A stretch of DNA of 64,000 nt from Ceratotherium simum simum (GCF_000283155.1 NW_004454160.1:9254157-9318156); one strand, 5' to 3'. Positions 45,415 to 58,060 are shown, counted from the first letter of the stretch. Notes: generated by a model not told the origin, from the sequence alone. A program made the numbers and translations.

Positions 45415-45597
45415 AAACAGGATGCTCTCTTCTGGCCCTGTCATCTAGCTGCCAGGACAAACTCCACTTGCTTTGACAACTCTTTTGTTCCCATTGGTGG
45501 GAACAATTCCTTTGCCAATTTAATGACTCTTCCAACAAATCCTCTCTCTATAAACAAAGAAAACCCAGAGAACTCTGCTGTGGATCAAGGAGCCTAA
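45415..45597 (+). pseudogene. OVGP1: Relic of the OVGP1 C-terminal coding tail, now 3' UTR
   Basis: After the TGA at 45412-45414 the same frame stays open for 60 codons to TAA at 45595-45597. Its last 40 or so residues read like the C-terminus I recall for human OVGP1 (FDNSFVPI, then PENSAVD near the end). Residues just after the TGA match human only in the next frame (ENRM, LSSGPVI, LPGQTPLA), and that frame has TAG in place of the human CAG. So a one-base gain before, and a one-base loss near GCTTTGAC, bracket a shifted segment. As drawn the stop is real and this stretch is not translated. Confidence 0.7.
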
Positions 45598-45741
45598 GCT
45601 CTGTTGGTGGCAGAAGCTGGGAAAGCCCTTGTCTTTTCTTCTAGGTCACCTGACAGAAGCTGCCTATGCCCAGCCATTCATAAACTATTCATGGGGCAAA
45701 CCAGGCCCCAAAGCCACAGTGAGTTAATTTCTTTTCTGCTG

Positions 45742-45747
45742 AATAAA
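45742..45747 (+). terminator. OVGP1: Poly(A) signal of OVGP1
   Basis: AATAAA 145 bp after the relic stop codon and 328 bp after the working stop. It is the first canonical hexamer downstream, which predicts cleavage near 45760-45770. Confidence 0.75.
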
Positions 45748-45759
45748 CTGAAAACACAA

Positions 45760-48355
45760 GAATCCATCTGAGTTCTCGGAAGTTCTTTTCTTCAAATAAC
45801 CTGTGCAACCCAGTTGTCAGCTTCTCCTTTTCAAGGTCTCTTTCCTTTACTGCTATTTTTGGAGAGAAGGAGTTTGTCTCTAGGTCACAGTGATGTTTTT
45901 CAGGGTAGATTATGTGTTTCCCTCTCTGCCATGAACAACTGCTTACTTTGCTGTTGGTCAGAGCCAGAATATCTTCTAAAGAAGTTTTCCACAATCCTAA
46001 AGGTGGGTTGGGAGAAACAGGGGGAAGTTGAATCTTCCAATTATATTCCCTGCTTAGTAAATCTTAGTTGTCTCTGAAAAAACATCCCCACCTATTCTCT
46101 CTATAAGAAGTGGCTGAGGGGAAGGCAAAACACAATATTTTTTTCATGTTACTTGCACATTTCTCCTAGGTCTCCTCCAGAAATATGAATTCCCACATAC
46201 TACACACTGCAATCTACCTATGCTTGAATCATATTTACTTTTGGTCCACTGGCCAAAGCAAGTCAAATCATGAAGCCCAAAGTTAGAATGATAGAGAATT
46301 ATCCAAGTGGATACAGGGAGGCATAAACAAATTGGAGGATATTATTGCAACAATCTACCATAGAAACTCAATGTTCTAATATTTAAGAGAAGCTAAAAGG
46401 TATGTGTGTGTATGTGTATTTAATAGAAATCTATTGACTCCAAAGCATTGGCTAAAATGTCTGCAGTTGCATGTGACTATGGACAGCAGATATGACCCCT
46501 GCACCAGGGTGCTTTGATAGGGCCATTGGATCAAAGGGTTCCATGTTTGCATTAAGGTCTAATGGAATAGAGATTGGTTGACATTTCATTCTGGACAATG
46601 GACTGTCTTAGGTTTCTTCTCCTACTTGTATAAACCTACCGTCATCTCCTAAAATGTTGGGGATTATACATTTAATTGGTTATTCTTAAGAGTCTAGGAA
46701 AGAGATAGAAATGTAGTTTTTCCCACTAGCTCTTATATGGATAATAAATATTTCTGATGAATCTTTGTGATTTTTTTCAGTCCCATTATCTGCATGTGCT
46801 TTATTCAAGGATAATGTGCCTGGCAGTTTCTAACTTATATTTTTTAATCTAACTTATAAGCTTCCTGGAACTTATCTCTTAGCTGTAAATTGGTTGGGAC
46901 GTCTAACCTCCATCATCTACCCCAAAACATAGATCAATGGGCAGCCAAGCGCCTTGTCTCTATTGAGCTTGGGAAAAGGGGAAGAGGAGAGTACAGTCTT
47001 GAAGTTGCACACTTCTCTTTAGTTCTCATTCTGCAATGAAACTTGAGAAATATTAGTTTTATTCTGGTGGACCACAAACCCAGGTAAATGTTAGGATTCT
47101 TATACTATTAAATATACAGGAAGGACAGATGTTGGGGGAAAATAGCAATCTTTGCCACACATCTGCCCTTTTGGCCACTCAGATGTCTGTGAAAACCCTT
47201 CTTTCAGTTTTGGAAACCACCTATTATCTTCCTATGGAAAATGACTCCAAAGTTCCTTTAGTTACTACATCCGGTTCAAAGGCCAAGGTTTTTGGGTAAT
47301 GCACAGTCCTTGTCTCCCCCCACCCCATGGCCTGATAACCTATAAACTAAAAGTCATGTTATTTTCACCTCCTCCAATAAAAACTCCCTTTGGAAAAATA
47401 AAAGAATGGGAAACATTGCAATGACCATATCCTGTTGGTTATGAATTGCAAAGACTCCCTCCTTGGCAGGAGTGTGAGTTGCTTAGTTAGTCCACCTGCC
47501 AGCTCCTAGTTCTGCTCTCTCAGAGGAGCTCTCTTGTCCACTTAGGGAGGAAGTATAGCATGATGATTAATGCGTATATCCAGAGCCAGACTGCATTTGT
47601 TCTGATCTTGGCTCTTACATGAGATTGGGTAGGTTACTTACCTTCTTCATGCTTCAGTTTCCTTGTTGGTAAATGTGAGGATTAAAACAGTTAATTTTAA
47701 TATACTTAAAACACTTAGAAGAGTGCCTGGAACATTATGCATCCCATCCACTGCGTTCTTGGAGGTTTCTATTGTCCATTTCCTTCGTGACCACATCTGA
47801 AGGGGCACTGGAGAGTACACGCTTCTAGTGGGCTGTACAGTTTTTGTAGCTTGTTTCTTGATGGTGCAGTTTGGGGACAGGGAGTTGTTTTAGGGTTTGA
47901 ATGATCAGACTTTTCAGGCTAAGCTAGAGAGTTCTTTGGGAATACAAATCTCCCGAAAGCATAGTAGGCATAGCAAGGCTTTTAGTCAAGTTGCATCTAG
48001 TTCATTCCACTTGTGAGTAACCGCAGTCAAAGATCTTGTTTGGATATAGTTTTAATCCTGGAAATTCTGGCCTTTCATTTCTTGGCTGTTGTACTCTACC
48101 TATCTTTCCCCACCCCTTAACTTAAAAGTGACTACAGGTTACTGAAGAAATAGGTTTAAGAGGGGAAGTCAACATATTTGATCTGATCTGTGCCCTTGGC
48201 TTGGCTCCCATTATCTGGCCAAGAACTTTTTTGGGAGATTCTTGACAAAGGTTTGAGACCACAGTCTTATCTCCTGCTAAAATTGCCCTTTAGAGCCACC
48301 TCTTATAATGGGTCAGTTTTGGGTATAGAAGCATTGATTTTTTAAAACACTGTGA
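45760..48355. other. Intergenic sequence after OVGP1
   Basis: No gene seen. Apart from the MIR at 47550, the stretch 46180-46390 (around GTGGATACAGGGAGGCATAA) and 47250-47420 (around ACTCCCTTTGGAAAAATAAA) look like old interspersed repeats I cannot name. Short open frames show no family resemblance. Confidence 0.55.
47550..47745 (+). mobile_element. MIR SINE downstream of OVGP1
   Basis: CTTCATGCTTCAGTTTCCTT, GTGAGGATTAAAACAGTTAA and GAAGAGTGCCTGGAACAT give a clear sense MIR. Confidence 0.85.
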
Positions 48356-48359
48356 GATC

Positions 48360-50440
48360 CCAAATTAAAGGGCTCTCAGTCAGCTTAAATGGTATTGTTA
48401 ACAGCTTCCTATTTTATCTCTCTCACACCATCCAACTCCTGAAATTCTTCTGTAGTGCTCTCTGGAATTCACAGTCTATTCTCAGTAACATGCTGTATAG
48501 CCTCAATCTCTTCTTTCACTGGTCCCCTCATCTTCCAGCTTTAATGGAAACCTGGTTCTTTCCCGGCAATACCATTTCCTCTTGACTGATGGGCTTGGAA
48601 AGAGTATTCAGCAGCTCTGGGCCTGGAAAGAGCATTCTTGCTCCTCATACCTCTTTCAGACCATTCTTGCTCCTCATGCCTCTTTCAGACGATTCTTGCT
48701 CTCTATTTTCTACAACCTCCCAAATTTGCATCTCATATCATCAGGTTATATCAATTACTACTGCCCTTCATGGTTGTCATCAACTGACCCCTGGTGTCAT
48801 ATTGCTTTGGCAGTTTTAGCTCCTGGCTCATTGTCACTCTCCAACTCTGCTCCAATATTAATTAGTTCTTGCCACTCTCATATAGATATTCCTTCAAAAA
48901 ATCATTACGTGGATGATTATTTTAGAACCCTGCCCTCCCAGTTCCTCGAATTCCTCTCCTTCAATGAGTTTGTCCTCCTTCTTGCCTCAGTCACTTCCAA
49001 GATCATGCTTGGATGGTGTCATTCTACTAATTGCCACTCCTCCACAACCTTAAAGTCATGCAATCCACTCTCCAACTACCACCTTCTATCTTTCTAGGTC
49101 ATTCTCTTTAATACTTTAATCTCAATGATTCTTTGACTCCACCAAGATCCATTGATCCAATTACCTTTTCACCATCCCTTACCCATTGGATGCCTTCGTT
49201 CCCTCCTACTTAGCTTAGATTCCATGGTCAATCACTGCCATCAATCCCTTGCAGATACATTGACTCCCTTGCACCTTCTTGCTTCAGCTGCTCTTTTGGC
49301 AAAAGCATAACCCTGACTAAATTCAACTCTGTCACACCTATATTCATGCTGCTGAGGGTGCTGGAGAAAAGCACAGAACCTCACTGATTGATCTTACTTT
49401 TAATTATGACCTTGGACCTAAAGTGGGACTTTATTGTTGCTAAGAAACCTTACGATATGCTAATACACCATAGTCCAATCATTCTGCCACTCTCGTTGAT
49501 GACTACTTTACACCGTTTCTCTCTTCAAATCTCCCACATCTGTGCTCCAATCCTCACTCTTAGCTGAAGATTTTGATTCCTACTTCATTGAAAAAATTTG
49601 AGGCAATCACAGGACAACTTCTACAGACTCCAAGTGATCAAACCAAGTGATCAAAGTTAGCCTCACTGGAAGTGAGATGTTAACATTATGTAACTCCTGA
49701 TGTGATGCACAATGTCAGTTCTGTGACATTCTTTCCAAAAATGCATAGCTTGAACTTAAACACCATACCTGCCTGTATGTTCTGCCTTCCTGCTGATTGC
49801 TAGAGGTGAACTATAGTAACAAGCAGGAATACCTAGTAAAGCCAATTTCTCAACTTGTTCACCAAACCCCACGAGCTCTCCATTGCTCAAGGCTATCACT
49901 CCAACAATTCTCCCCTCTCTCTCCCACATCAGTCATTTTTTCTCTATTGGGTCATTTTGTTAGCATATAATCGAGTTATTTTCTCCATTCATTAAGCAAA
50001 TCTAACTTCTCTGGACTCAACTGCTTTTGCTAACTACTGCTTCATTTACTTGCTCCTCTTTGAAGCAAAACTTCTCGTAAGAGTTTTCTATATTTGCTAT
50101 CTCCTATTTCTTTCTTCTTATTCTCTCTTATTTCACCCCAATCTAACTTTTGCTGCCATCAATACATCAGAACTACTCTTGTCAAGGTCACTGGTGATGC
50201 TCATGCTGTTAATGCAACGGTCAAGTCTCAGTTCTGATCTTTACTCATCAGCAGCATTGACACTCTTGATCACTTCGTCCTCCTTGATACACTTTCTTTA
50301 CTAGGCCTCCAGGTTTTATTTCTACCTGACTGGTCATTCCTTCACAGTTTGCTGTGCTGGTTTCTCGTCTTCTCCCTGACCCCTTAATGTTGGGAAGCTC
50401 CAAAGCTCTGTCCCTGGGTCTTTTTTGTTCTCTATTTACA
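48360..50440 (+). mobile_element. Long L2 LINE, sense, including part of ORF2
   Basis: About 2 kb of L2 in sense orientation. The ORF2 part near 50150-50440 contains TTGTCAAGGTCACTGGTGAT and, after frameshifts, a reverse-transcriptase-like stretch. A 171-residue open frame at 48582-49097 falls inside and is part of the decayed element, not a host gene. A small repeat is inserted at 49634-49750. Confidence 0.75.
49634..49750. repeat. Copy A of a 117-bp interspersed sequence
   Basis: ACCAAGTGATCAAAGTTAG through GATGCACAATGTCAGTTCTG. It is close to copy B at 52283-52400 and interrupts the surrounding L2. I could not name the family; an L1 3' UTR origin is possible. Confidence 0.7.
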
Positions 50441-50827
50441 TTTGCACTCTTGGTGTTGTGATCTAAACAGCATATGTAATATTGTCAAGAGAAAAACAAC
50501 CCCAAAGCACAAAAGAACATCTGTAGTATTCTATCTTTCGTGTAAGAAAGAAGGGAATATAAGAAAATACACGTCTGCTCTTTTGTGCACACAGGAATAC
50601 AGAAAGGATAAACAAGAAACTAATAAGATTGGTTTCCTATAAGAGTTGAGTGGGGATGGGGTGGAAAGAATGGGAGATTGGGAACAAGGTACAAGGGATG
50701 AGGGCAGGATTGACATTTATCTGAGTATGGCTTTTTGTGTAGTTCTGACTTTCAGAACCATGACTCCATGACTGACTTTCAGAAACCATCTTTCACATGA
50801 CCCAAAAATATAAATAGAATCAAGGAT

Positions 50828-50846
50828 GTGGTGGTGGTGGTGGTGG
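50828..50846. repeat. (GTG)n microsatellite
   Basis: Six consecutive GTG units in the region downstream of the long L2. Confidence 0.9.
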
Positions 50847-51758
50847 GGAATTCAAAATTGCAATACTAACAATAACAAATGAACTTAATTGTATTAAAAA
50901 AATACAACAACATAACCACATTGAAGGGGTTGGGAAAGAAAAAAACTAACCTTAGTAACTTTAGAAAATAAGATTTTGCCTATATATTGAAAAGCTAAAG
51001 ACAAAAGGAATTATGTACAAATAGTGTATTCTAGTTAGCAAATTTGTTTTTTACAAGTATATACATTAGCAATTCTGAAACTACTTTGTGTGTATTCCAG
51101 AATTAAACAAATAAGTAAATATACTGTGGATAATGACAGCCAGGTTTCTCACTGTCGGAGAATTAAGTTACAAATAGGGAAAGGAGAAAGGCTGAATGAA
51201 CCCTGTAGTATTGGAATCAAAGGTATTATATGAAATCGTGGTTTTAAAAATATATATAGATAGGTCGATATAGAAATTGATATAGAAATACGTGTATACA
51301 TAAATACATTTCCTAGTTTCCTGAGAAGGCCTAGAAGCAATGATATCCCAGTAGTAAGAAATACATTGAGTGCCCAGATCTTGATTTCTAAATTCTGTTC
51401 TCCAATTAAAGGAACCAGGGATCCTTGAAGAAATAGCTGATTCTTGGGCTGGAGCAGGGAAAGTACAAGAAAAGACTGGAACATCTTATGGTTCCAGAAA
51501 GTAAGTACTCAAAAAATGATGAGGCCATGTCAGAGGGACACAAGAGCCACCTTGACGGAGTTCCCAATGGCCAACATTGAGACAATTTGAGCAACAGAAT
51601 AATGATAATAATGGATTATAACCCACAGAATAAAGTAAATATGAGTCCATACTGCTATCAATGAATAACTGAATAAACAAATGGAGAAGGGACAGTTCTT
51701 ACTTACAATAGAATGTCAGTTAGTGAATGTAGAAGAAATAGTGAAAATAGAAATCACT

Positions 51759-52083
51759 GGGCCCGGCCCTGTGGCTTAGCGGTTAAGTGCGTGTGCTCCG
51801 CTACTGGCGGCCCTGGTTCAGATCCCGGGCATGCACTGACGCACCGCTTGTCCGGCCATGCTGAGGCCGCGTCCCACATACAGCAACTAGAAGGATGTGC
51901 AACTATGACATACAACTATCTACTGGGGCTTTGGGGAGAAAAAGGGGAAAAAAAGGAGGAGAAATGGCAATAGATGTTAGCTCAGGGCTGGTCTTCCTCA
52001 GCAAAAAGAGGAGGATTGGTATGGATGTTAGCTCAGGGCTGATCTTCCTCACACACACAAAAAAAAAGTTAAAAAAAAAAAAA
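51759..52083 (+). mobile_element. ERE SINE, copy 11
   Basis: A sense long-subfamily copy with a poly(A) tail, flanked by AGAAATCACT at 51749-51758 and 52084-52093. Its head is close to the tRNA-like consensus, suggesting a younger insertion. Confidence 0.93.
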
Positions 52084-52282
52084 AGAAATCACTATTTGAC
52101 AAATACCACACTAATAATTGTTGGAGACAAGAAAAATCAATGGATGCTAAAATTATTGGATGAAAATATGATGAGAAACAGAATATTTGCATGGTGTTAA
52201 AGTATTTTACCACAAGATATTATTAATTACAAAGGGAAAAACAGTAACTTTACAGTGGGAGAAACATGGCAGATACTATATA

Positions 52283-52610
52283 AACCAAGTGATCAAAGTT
52301 AACATCACCAGAAGTGAGACGTTAACATTGTGTAACTCCTGATATGATGCACAATATCAGTTCTGTGACAGTCTTTCGAAAAATACATAGCTTGAATTTA
52401 ATCTTAAGAAAACATCAGACAAACCCAAAATGAAAAACATTCTGCAAAATAACTGGCCATACCCTTCAAATGTGTCCAGGCCATGAGAAACAGGAACCGC
52501 CCATGTTGGAGGAGACTGAGGAGATGTGACAACTAAACGCAATGTGGCATCCTGAATGAGATTCTGGACCAGAAAAGGCATTTCCTTCAAAACAGGACTA
52601 GTATCGAACA
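52283..52610. repeat. Copy B and extension of the same interspersed sequence
   Basis: Begins ACCAAGTGATCAAAGTTAAC as in copy A, then extends through AAAACATCAGACAAACCC and AATAACTGGCCATACCC, an arrangement common in old L1 3' ends. Copy A stops where this extension begins. Confidence 0.6.
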
Positions 52611-52639
52611 AGTTCTTGCCACCTCCACTGCTCCTGCAC

Positions 52640-53185
52640 TAGCCTGAGATACTGTCGCCTTTCACCTGGGTTACTAAGATACCTTCTTGTTTGCTTTTAT
52701 CTTTGTCCCCTTCAGTCTCTTCTCAACCCAACTGCCAAACTTAAGTCTGATCATGTTGCTCCTTTGCAATGGCTCCTGATGTTACTCACGGTGAAAGATA
52801 AAGCCTTTCCAATGGCCTACAAGACTCTCCATGGTTGGGCCTCCCAGACTTCTAGAGGAGCCTCTCTCAACTCTCTCTCTTAAAACTGGGCTGCAGCTCT
52901 GCCATCTCCTATTGTTCCTTGAACACCCAGGCGTGCTCCTGCCTTAGGACCTCTGCATGAACTGTTCTCTTGATCTGGAACAGTCTTCTCCCAGAGATCC
53001 ACAGCTCATTCCCTCAATTCTCAGTCTTTTTTCAAGTGTCACTTTTTTTTTAGATAATTTACTTGTTGAATTTTTGTTTCATCACCCGACTCTCCCCAAT
53101 AGCATATAAACTCCATGAGGGCAGAGATATTTGTCATTTTTGTTCACTGAGTATCCCAACAGGGCCTGGCACCATTCTAGAAAAT
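52640..53185 (+). mobile_element. L2 LINE fragment, sense
   Basis: Contains CTGATCATGTTGCTCCTTTG, TGGCCTACAAGACTCTCCAT and CTCCATGAGGGCAGAGATAT, the classic L2 3' series. Confidence 0.85.
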
Positions 53186-53394
53186 TCTGAGCTAGTACCT
53201 CTTTGAATCCTGTTTTCTCTCATTGCTTTAATTGTATTTTCTGTTAGATATATATTAAAACTTCTTGACTTGTCCTTCATACAGTTTAAATATCATCTCA
53301 CATATTTTGCCTTTATGTCCGTATTTCATTTTCTCAATTTTTTATTCATTTGTCTTTAAAATTGCTAATTTTCTCTTTAGCTCTAGCCAGACTA

Positions 53395-54235
53395 CTGTTT
53401 AACTCTTTAAAATTATTTTTATTATTACCACAAAGCACACACGTAAAAGTTGCCATTTTAATCATTTTTAAGTTTACCTTTGGTGGCATTAATTACATGC
53501 ACAATGTTGTGCAACCATCAACACCATCTATTTCCAAAATTTTGCATCATCCCAAACAGAAACTCTGTAACCATTAAACAATAACTCCCTATTTTCTCCT
53601 ACCCTCACCCCTTGTAACATCTAATCTACTTCCTGTCTCTGTGAATTTGCTGTTCTAGGTATTTCATATCAGTGGAATCATACAATATTTTTCCTTTTAC
53701 GTCTGGCTTATTTCAGTTAGCATTATGCTTTCAAAGTTCATTCATATTGTAGCATGTGTCAGAACTTCATTTCTTTATATGGCTGAATAATATTCCATTG
53801 TATGGATATATCACATTTTGTTTTTCATTCATCTGTTGATGGATACTTTATTTCCATCTTTTTGCTATGGTGAATAAGGTTGCAATGAACATTGGTTTCA
53901 AGTGTCTGTTCAAGTCCCTGTTGTCAATTCTTTTGAGTATATAGGAGTGGAATTACTGGGTTGTGTAGTAATTCTATGTATAGCTTTTTGAGGAACTGCC
54001 AAACTCTTTTCAATAGTAGCTCCACCATTTTACATTCTCATCAGCACTGTATGAGGATTCCAACTTCTCCACATCCTCATCAACAATTGTTATTTTCCAT
54101 TTTTTAAAAATTATAGTCATTCTGGTAGGTGTGAAGTGGTATCTCATTGTGGTTTTGATTGATTTGCGTTTCCCTGATGATTAATAATGTTGAGTATCTT
54201 TTTGTGTGCTTATTGGCCATATTTAGCCCTCTTGA
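53395..54235. mobile_element. L1M-type LINE fragment, longest copy
   Basis: Starts with the stretch shared with 24890 and 43060, then continues through GGTTGCAATGAACATTGG, GTGGAATTACTGGGTTG and GTGAAGTGGTATCTCATTG, all characteristic of old L1s. Confidence 0.8.
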
Positions 54236-55079
54236 TTTTTTATATTTTTATTCACTATATTTGAATTTCCATAGTCTTATTTTATAGAACTATTCTTGTT
54301 TTCAACTGACCACACTACTTCCATAACCTCCTTCTTTTTTTTTCCATGGGTGTTATTCTTACCTTATATCTTTGGAAGATTAATACATACTTATTTTGAA
54401 GTCATTTTTAGATTGTTCTTTTACATATATTTCCATGTGTATTTTCCCATTTGTTGGGTCTGCTGACTGTCTTTCAGACATTTCGTAATTCTTTTTTGTG
54501 GATCATCACCATCTGACCGTGTTTCTCAGTGGCCCTACAGGGTCCATTGCTCCACAGCAGGTCATGTGTTTCCTGCTCAGTTCAGTGTCCTCGCCTTGTG
54601 CAACTTGGACCAGTATCTGGGCCCTGTGTGATGTGGATGTGATCTCTCAGTCTCAGACTGCTTGTTCTACTCCTGCTTTTGGCCCCAGGCAAGATTTCTG
54701 CAGTGTTTACCTCACCACATTGACAGGGAGTCAGTTGCTTTTCTATCATCCCATGCTTCTTCCTGTTCAGGTGCAGAGCCAGGCACTGGAGAGGCTGCCT
54801 GCACTGCAGGAGCCTGCTGAGATAGCACACCAGAAGGAAAAACCCTCTCCAGCAATGCCTCTCTAGCACTCTGCAATGAGAAAGCCTAACGTCTTGCCAG
54901 CTGGCAAAGGAAAACTATTTAAAAGGTCCAGTTCCACTTTCACAGAGCAGGCAATGCAGGAAGAATTTGGAGCTGAGAGGCAATCAATTGATAATGACTG
55001 ATAGATGACAAATATTTTCTCCAACTCTGAGCCCTGCATTTTGACTCTTTCAATGATGCCTTTTGATAAGCAGAGATTA

Positions 55080-55350
55080 ATAATTCTAATTATCTCCAAG
55101 TTATAAGTTGTTTCCTTTATGATTAGTTCTTTTTGTGCCCTGTTTAAGAAATCTCTTTCTCCCTAAGGTCATGACAATGTTCTTTTATATTATGTCCTAG
55201 TGACATTACTGTTTTATTTTTCACAATTGGATCTAATATCCAACTAGAATTGATTTTTTTTGCATATGTGAGTAGAGGTCAAGATTAGTTATTTTCCACA
55301 TGGTTATTTAATTATCCAGCACTGTTCATTGAAAATACCATCCTTTTTTC
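55080..55350 (-). mobile_element. L1 fragment, antisense
   Basis: Complement of the L1 ORF2 3' region, with AGAGGTCAAGATTAGTTA, CCACATGGTTATTTAATTA and CCAGCACTGTTCATTGAAAA. Confidence 0.65.
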
Positions 55351-55999
55351 ACTACCACCATTTTTATAGATCCAATATCCATAATGCGTCTGTTTCTGGA
55401 CTCTCCATTCTGTTCTTCTGGCTTCTCTCTGCCTCAGTTTTCCTGTATGTAACTACATGTAAACATAGGACCTTCACCAATTTGTTTCCACGTCTACCCC
55501 CACCTGAGGTGAGTAACCATCATCTCCTATCTTGACTTCATCACTACCTTGCTTTCCCTTGTAGAGAAGTTTTGTTGTAGTTGTTGAGTTCCTAAAGAGT
55601 ATATATTTTGATTTTAGTTGTTTTAACTTTACAAACAGGGTCTCATGTACTTTTGGGAGACTTACTTTTTCTAAACCTAACATTATGTGAATTGTTTATA
55701 GATTCTTCAGAAAATGTTGAGATTTTAGCTGAGGTGCACATGAGATGAGCTACCTCTGTGTCATATCTGCTGGTGTCTGTCACAACCTCCATCTTAGTTA
55801 GGCCAGATTTGTACCACCTCCCACATTAGAATTCTCATTTCCTTTCTCACTTTCCACACTCTTCCACTCCTGCATCCTGGGATCACCTTGAAGTTAAACT
55901 ACCAGCCCTCAAGTCTTTGTCTCAGGCTCTGCTTTCAGACAAACCCAAACCAGGGCAGTGGACGACTCGCTGCCTCTGGCACACTCATTGGCAACAGTA

Positions 56000-56235
56000 G
56001 CAGAAATTATATGGCACCTACCATACGTTAGATACTGTACTAGGCTTTACATACATTACGTTATTTAATGCATACAATAACGTACGAAGTAGACACTATT
56101 TGTTATCCCCATTTTACTGAGGATGGAAATGAGGCACAGAAATGTGTCTGAGGTCACACAAGTAAGTAGCAGAGCCAGGACTCAAACCAAGCTTGTCTGG
56201 TGCTAGAGTGCATGCTCTCAACCACTTTTCTATAC
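56000..56235 (-). mobile_element. MIR SINE
   Basis: ATACGTTAGATACTGTACTA, TCCCCATTTTACTGAGGATG and GAGCCAGGACTCAAACCAAG in complement order. Confidence 0.8.
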
Positions 56236-56649
56236 TTCCTCTCACTGCCCAAACTACATCCTGGGGATTTCATAAAAGACAAGTGGGATAGAGCTATGTG
56301 AACAGAATGCATATGTAAAGTAAGAAGCTAATAATTATCAGGCTGAGAGACCACATAGGACATGAACGAGATGTTTGTTCTCTGTTTCACCCCACTGTAC
56401 CTCCTCTGGGGTGGTCAGAACAGCTGGATGATTGATTAGCATGTCCATGAGCAAATTTCATGATAGCCAAGAAGTAAATCCTGAACATACATAATTTCCC
56501 TTCTTATGATGGCATGTCCTTCCCTCCCGCTGTCTCTCTAAGGAACTGCCTGGCAAATGCAGTGAGTATTGATAACCCAGGAGCTGGGGGACAAGTCGGG
56601 CCCCTCTGGTTAAGGCTTAGTTTCCTTAACTTTGGGTGCAGAGGCAGCA

Positions 56650-56790
56650 GGTGTTGTAGGAAATGTTTGGACCTGGGAGTCAGGCCCACTTGGATTCAAA
56701 TCGAGCTCAACAATTCCTGGCTATGTGACATTGGTTATATTACTTAACCTCTTTGAACTTCAGTCTCTATATAAAAATTGTGGATGGTTT
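56650..56790 (+). mobile_element. MIR SINE fragment
   Basis: TGGATTCAAATCGAGCTCAA and CTTAACCTCTTTGAACTTCA: the first half of a sense MIR. Confidence 0.7.
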
Positions 56791-56918
56791 TAGCCTATTT
56801 ATCAGAATTTTTAAAATTTTCAAATGGCAGAAACTCAATTCAAAAGAGCTTAAGCAAAAAGGAAAAATTTCAGTTCTTTTACACAGATGGACCTCTCTCT
56901 TTCGCTCTCTCTCGCACA

Positions 56919-56943
56919 CACACGTACACACACACACACACAA
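56919..56943. repeat. (CA)n microsatellite
   Basis: CA run with one GT interruption, following a CT-rich stretch from 56893. Confidence 0.9.
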
Positions 56944-57889
56944 ATATCTCTGCTCGCTTGTATTTGGTTTTATTCTGCAGGTAATCTTCTTCATCTGATC
57001 AACTCAATCGCTGCTGGAATCCCTAAACTCATCTTTGCAGTGGAAAGAACACCTGTCTCACCTAACAACTCTATATCAACCTCAAGAAAGACCCTGATGG
57101 CCTCATGAGTGTCATGTGCTAATCCTGGGACCGACCACTGTTTCTAGGGAATGAGGCCCTACAATTTTTCTAGGCCTAAATAATGTACCCATCACTGAGG
57201 CCAGAAATGGGAGAGGGAGCACTAACAAGGTTTGCCTCTCTAGAAGCACATGGGGTAGGAGAAGGATGAATTTCTAAGGAAATTTCTAAGTTTGGGGCTA
57301 ACGCAATCCAATAAACTCATGGTATTATTGTGAAGGCTTGTTGAAATATGATGTATAAAGCACCTGGTATTTTACTCTCATTGACTTATTAAGATTAGCT
57401 GGAGATAAGGATTAATTTTCTTTGACATTTCTTGTGAGGATAGAGGCTACCTTAACGGTGAGAAAGAACAGTTAGAATATTAGATGTGAACTCAAACCCA
57501 GTCTCTAGAATCTTGATGCAGCATGCTGCCCCCCAGAGCACAATCTACCCAATGACATCCCCCCCGGGTATGGCTCAGCGCCCACTCCAACATGGACCCC
57601 AGAAGATTTCTCCTTGGGATGCAGCAAGCAGCAATTCAAACCCAGGAAGTCTGGCTTCAGAATTTAGAGCAGGTTTTCAAGTGGGGACAATTTTATCCGT
57701 GACTTTAGCTGGGAGTTTATTGGAAATGCCTGGAGGTGGCATACTTATGTCCCTAGACTTAACTACCATTAATCAGGGACCTCTTTCTGAGAAATAAGAG
57801 AGTATTTTCTGCTGATTTTCTGTTATGCTCATCCTCAATTCTGCACTGCAATATGGTTCCCACCTCCTCCCAATTCTTTCACTAACATC

Positions 57890-58060
57890 TTTGGAAGGGA
57901 AACCGTGATCCCTGGAGGGGAGATTGTGACTCTGGAGAGGAGACTACTAATCTCTGGATGTGGGATGATAGATACATCAAAGGAGGCCGGATTAGCAGGC
58001 AGTGCTGAAGTTACAGCCCATCTGGACTTCACCTCCCACTGCCCAGTATCGGTGCTTGGT
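57890..58060 (+). pseudogene. Possible fragment related to the OVGP1 tail
   Basis: The frame reads FGRETVIPGGEIVTLERR and then GSAEVTAHLDF up to a GTAAGT-like donor near 58060. The first part resembles OVGP1 tail phrases such as LPGGETVT and VTPGGTTMT in both protein and DNA. It lies 12 kb downstream of OVGP1 in the same orientation. The match is short and the tail is low in complexity, so this may be chance. Confidence 0.25.

Noticed and set aside
48582..49097. 171-codon open frame
   Set aside because: It falls inside a sense L2 LINE with a local tandem duplication, and the translation resembles no host protein.
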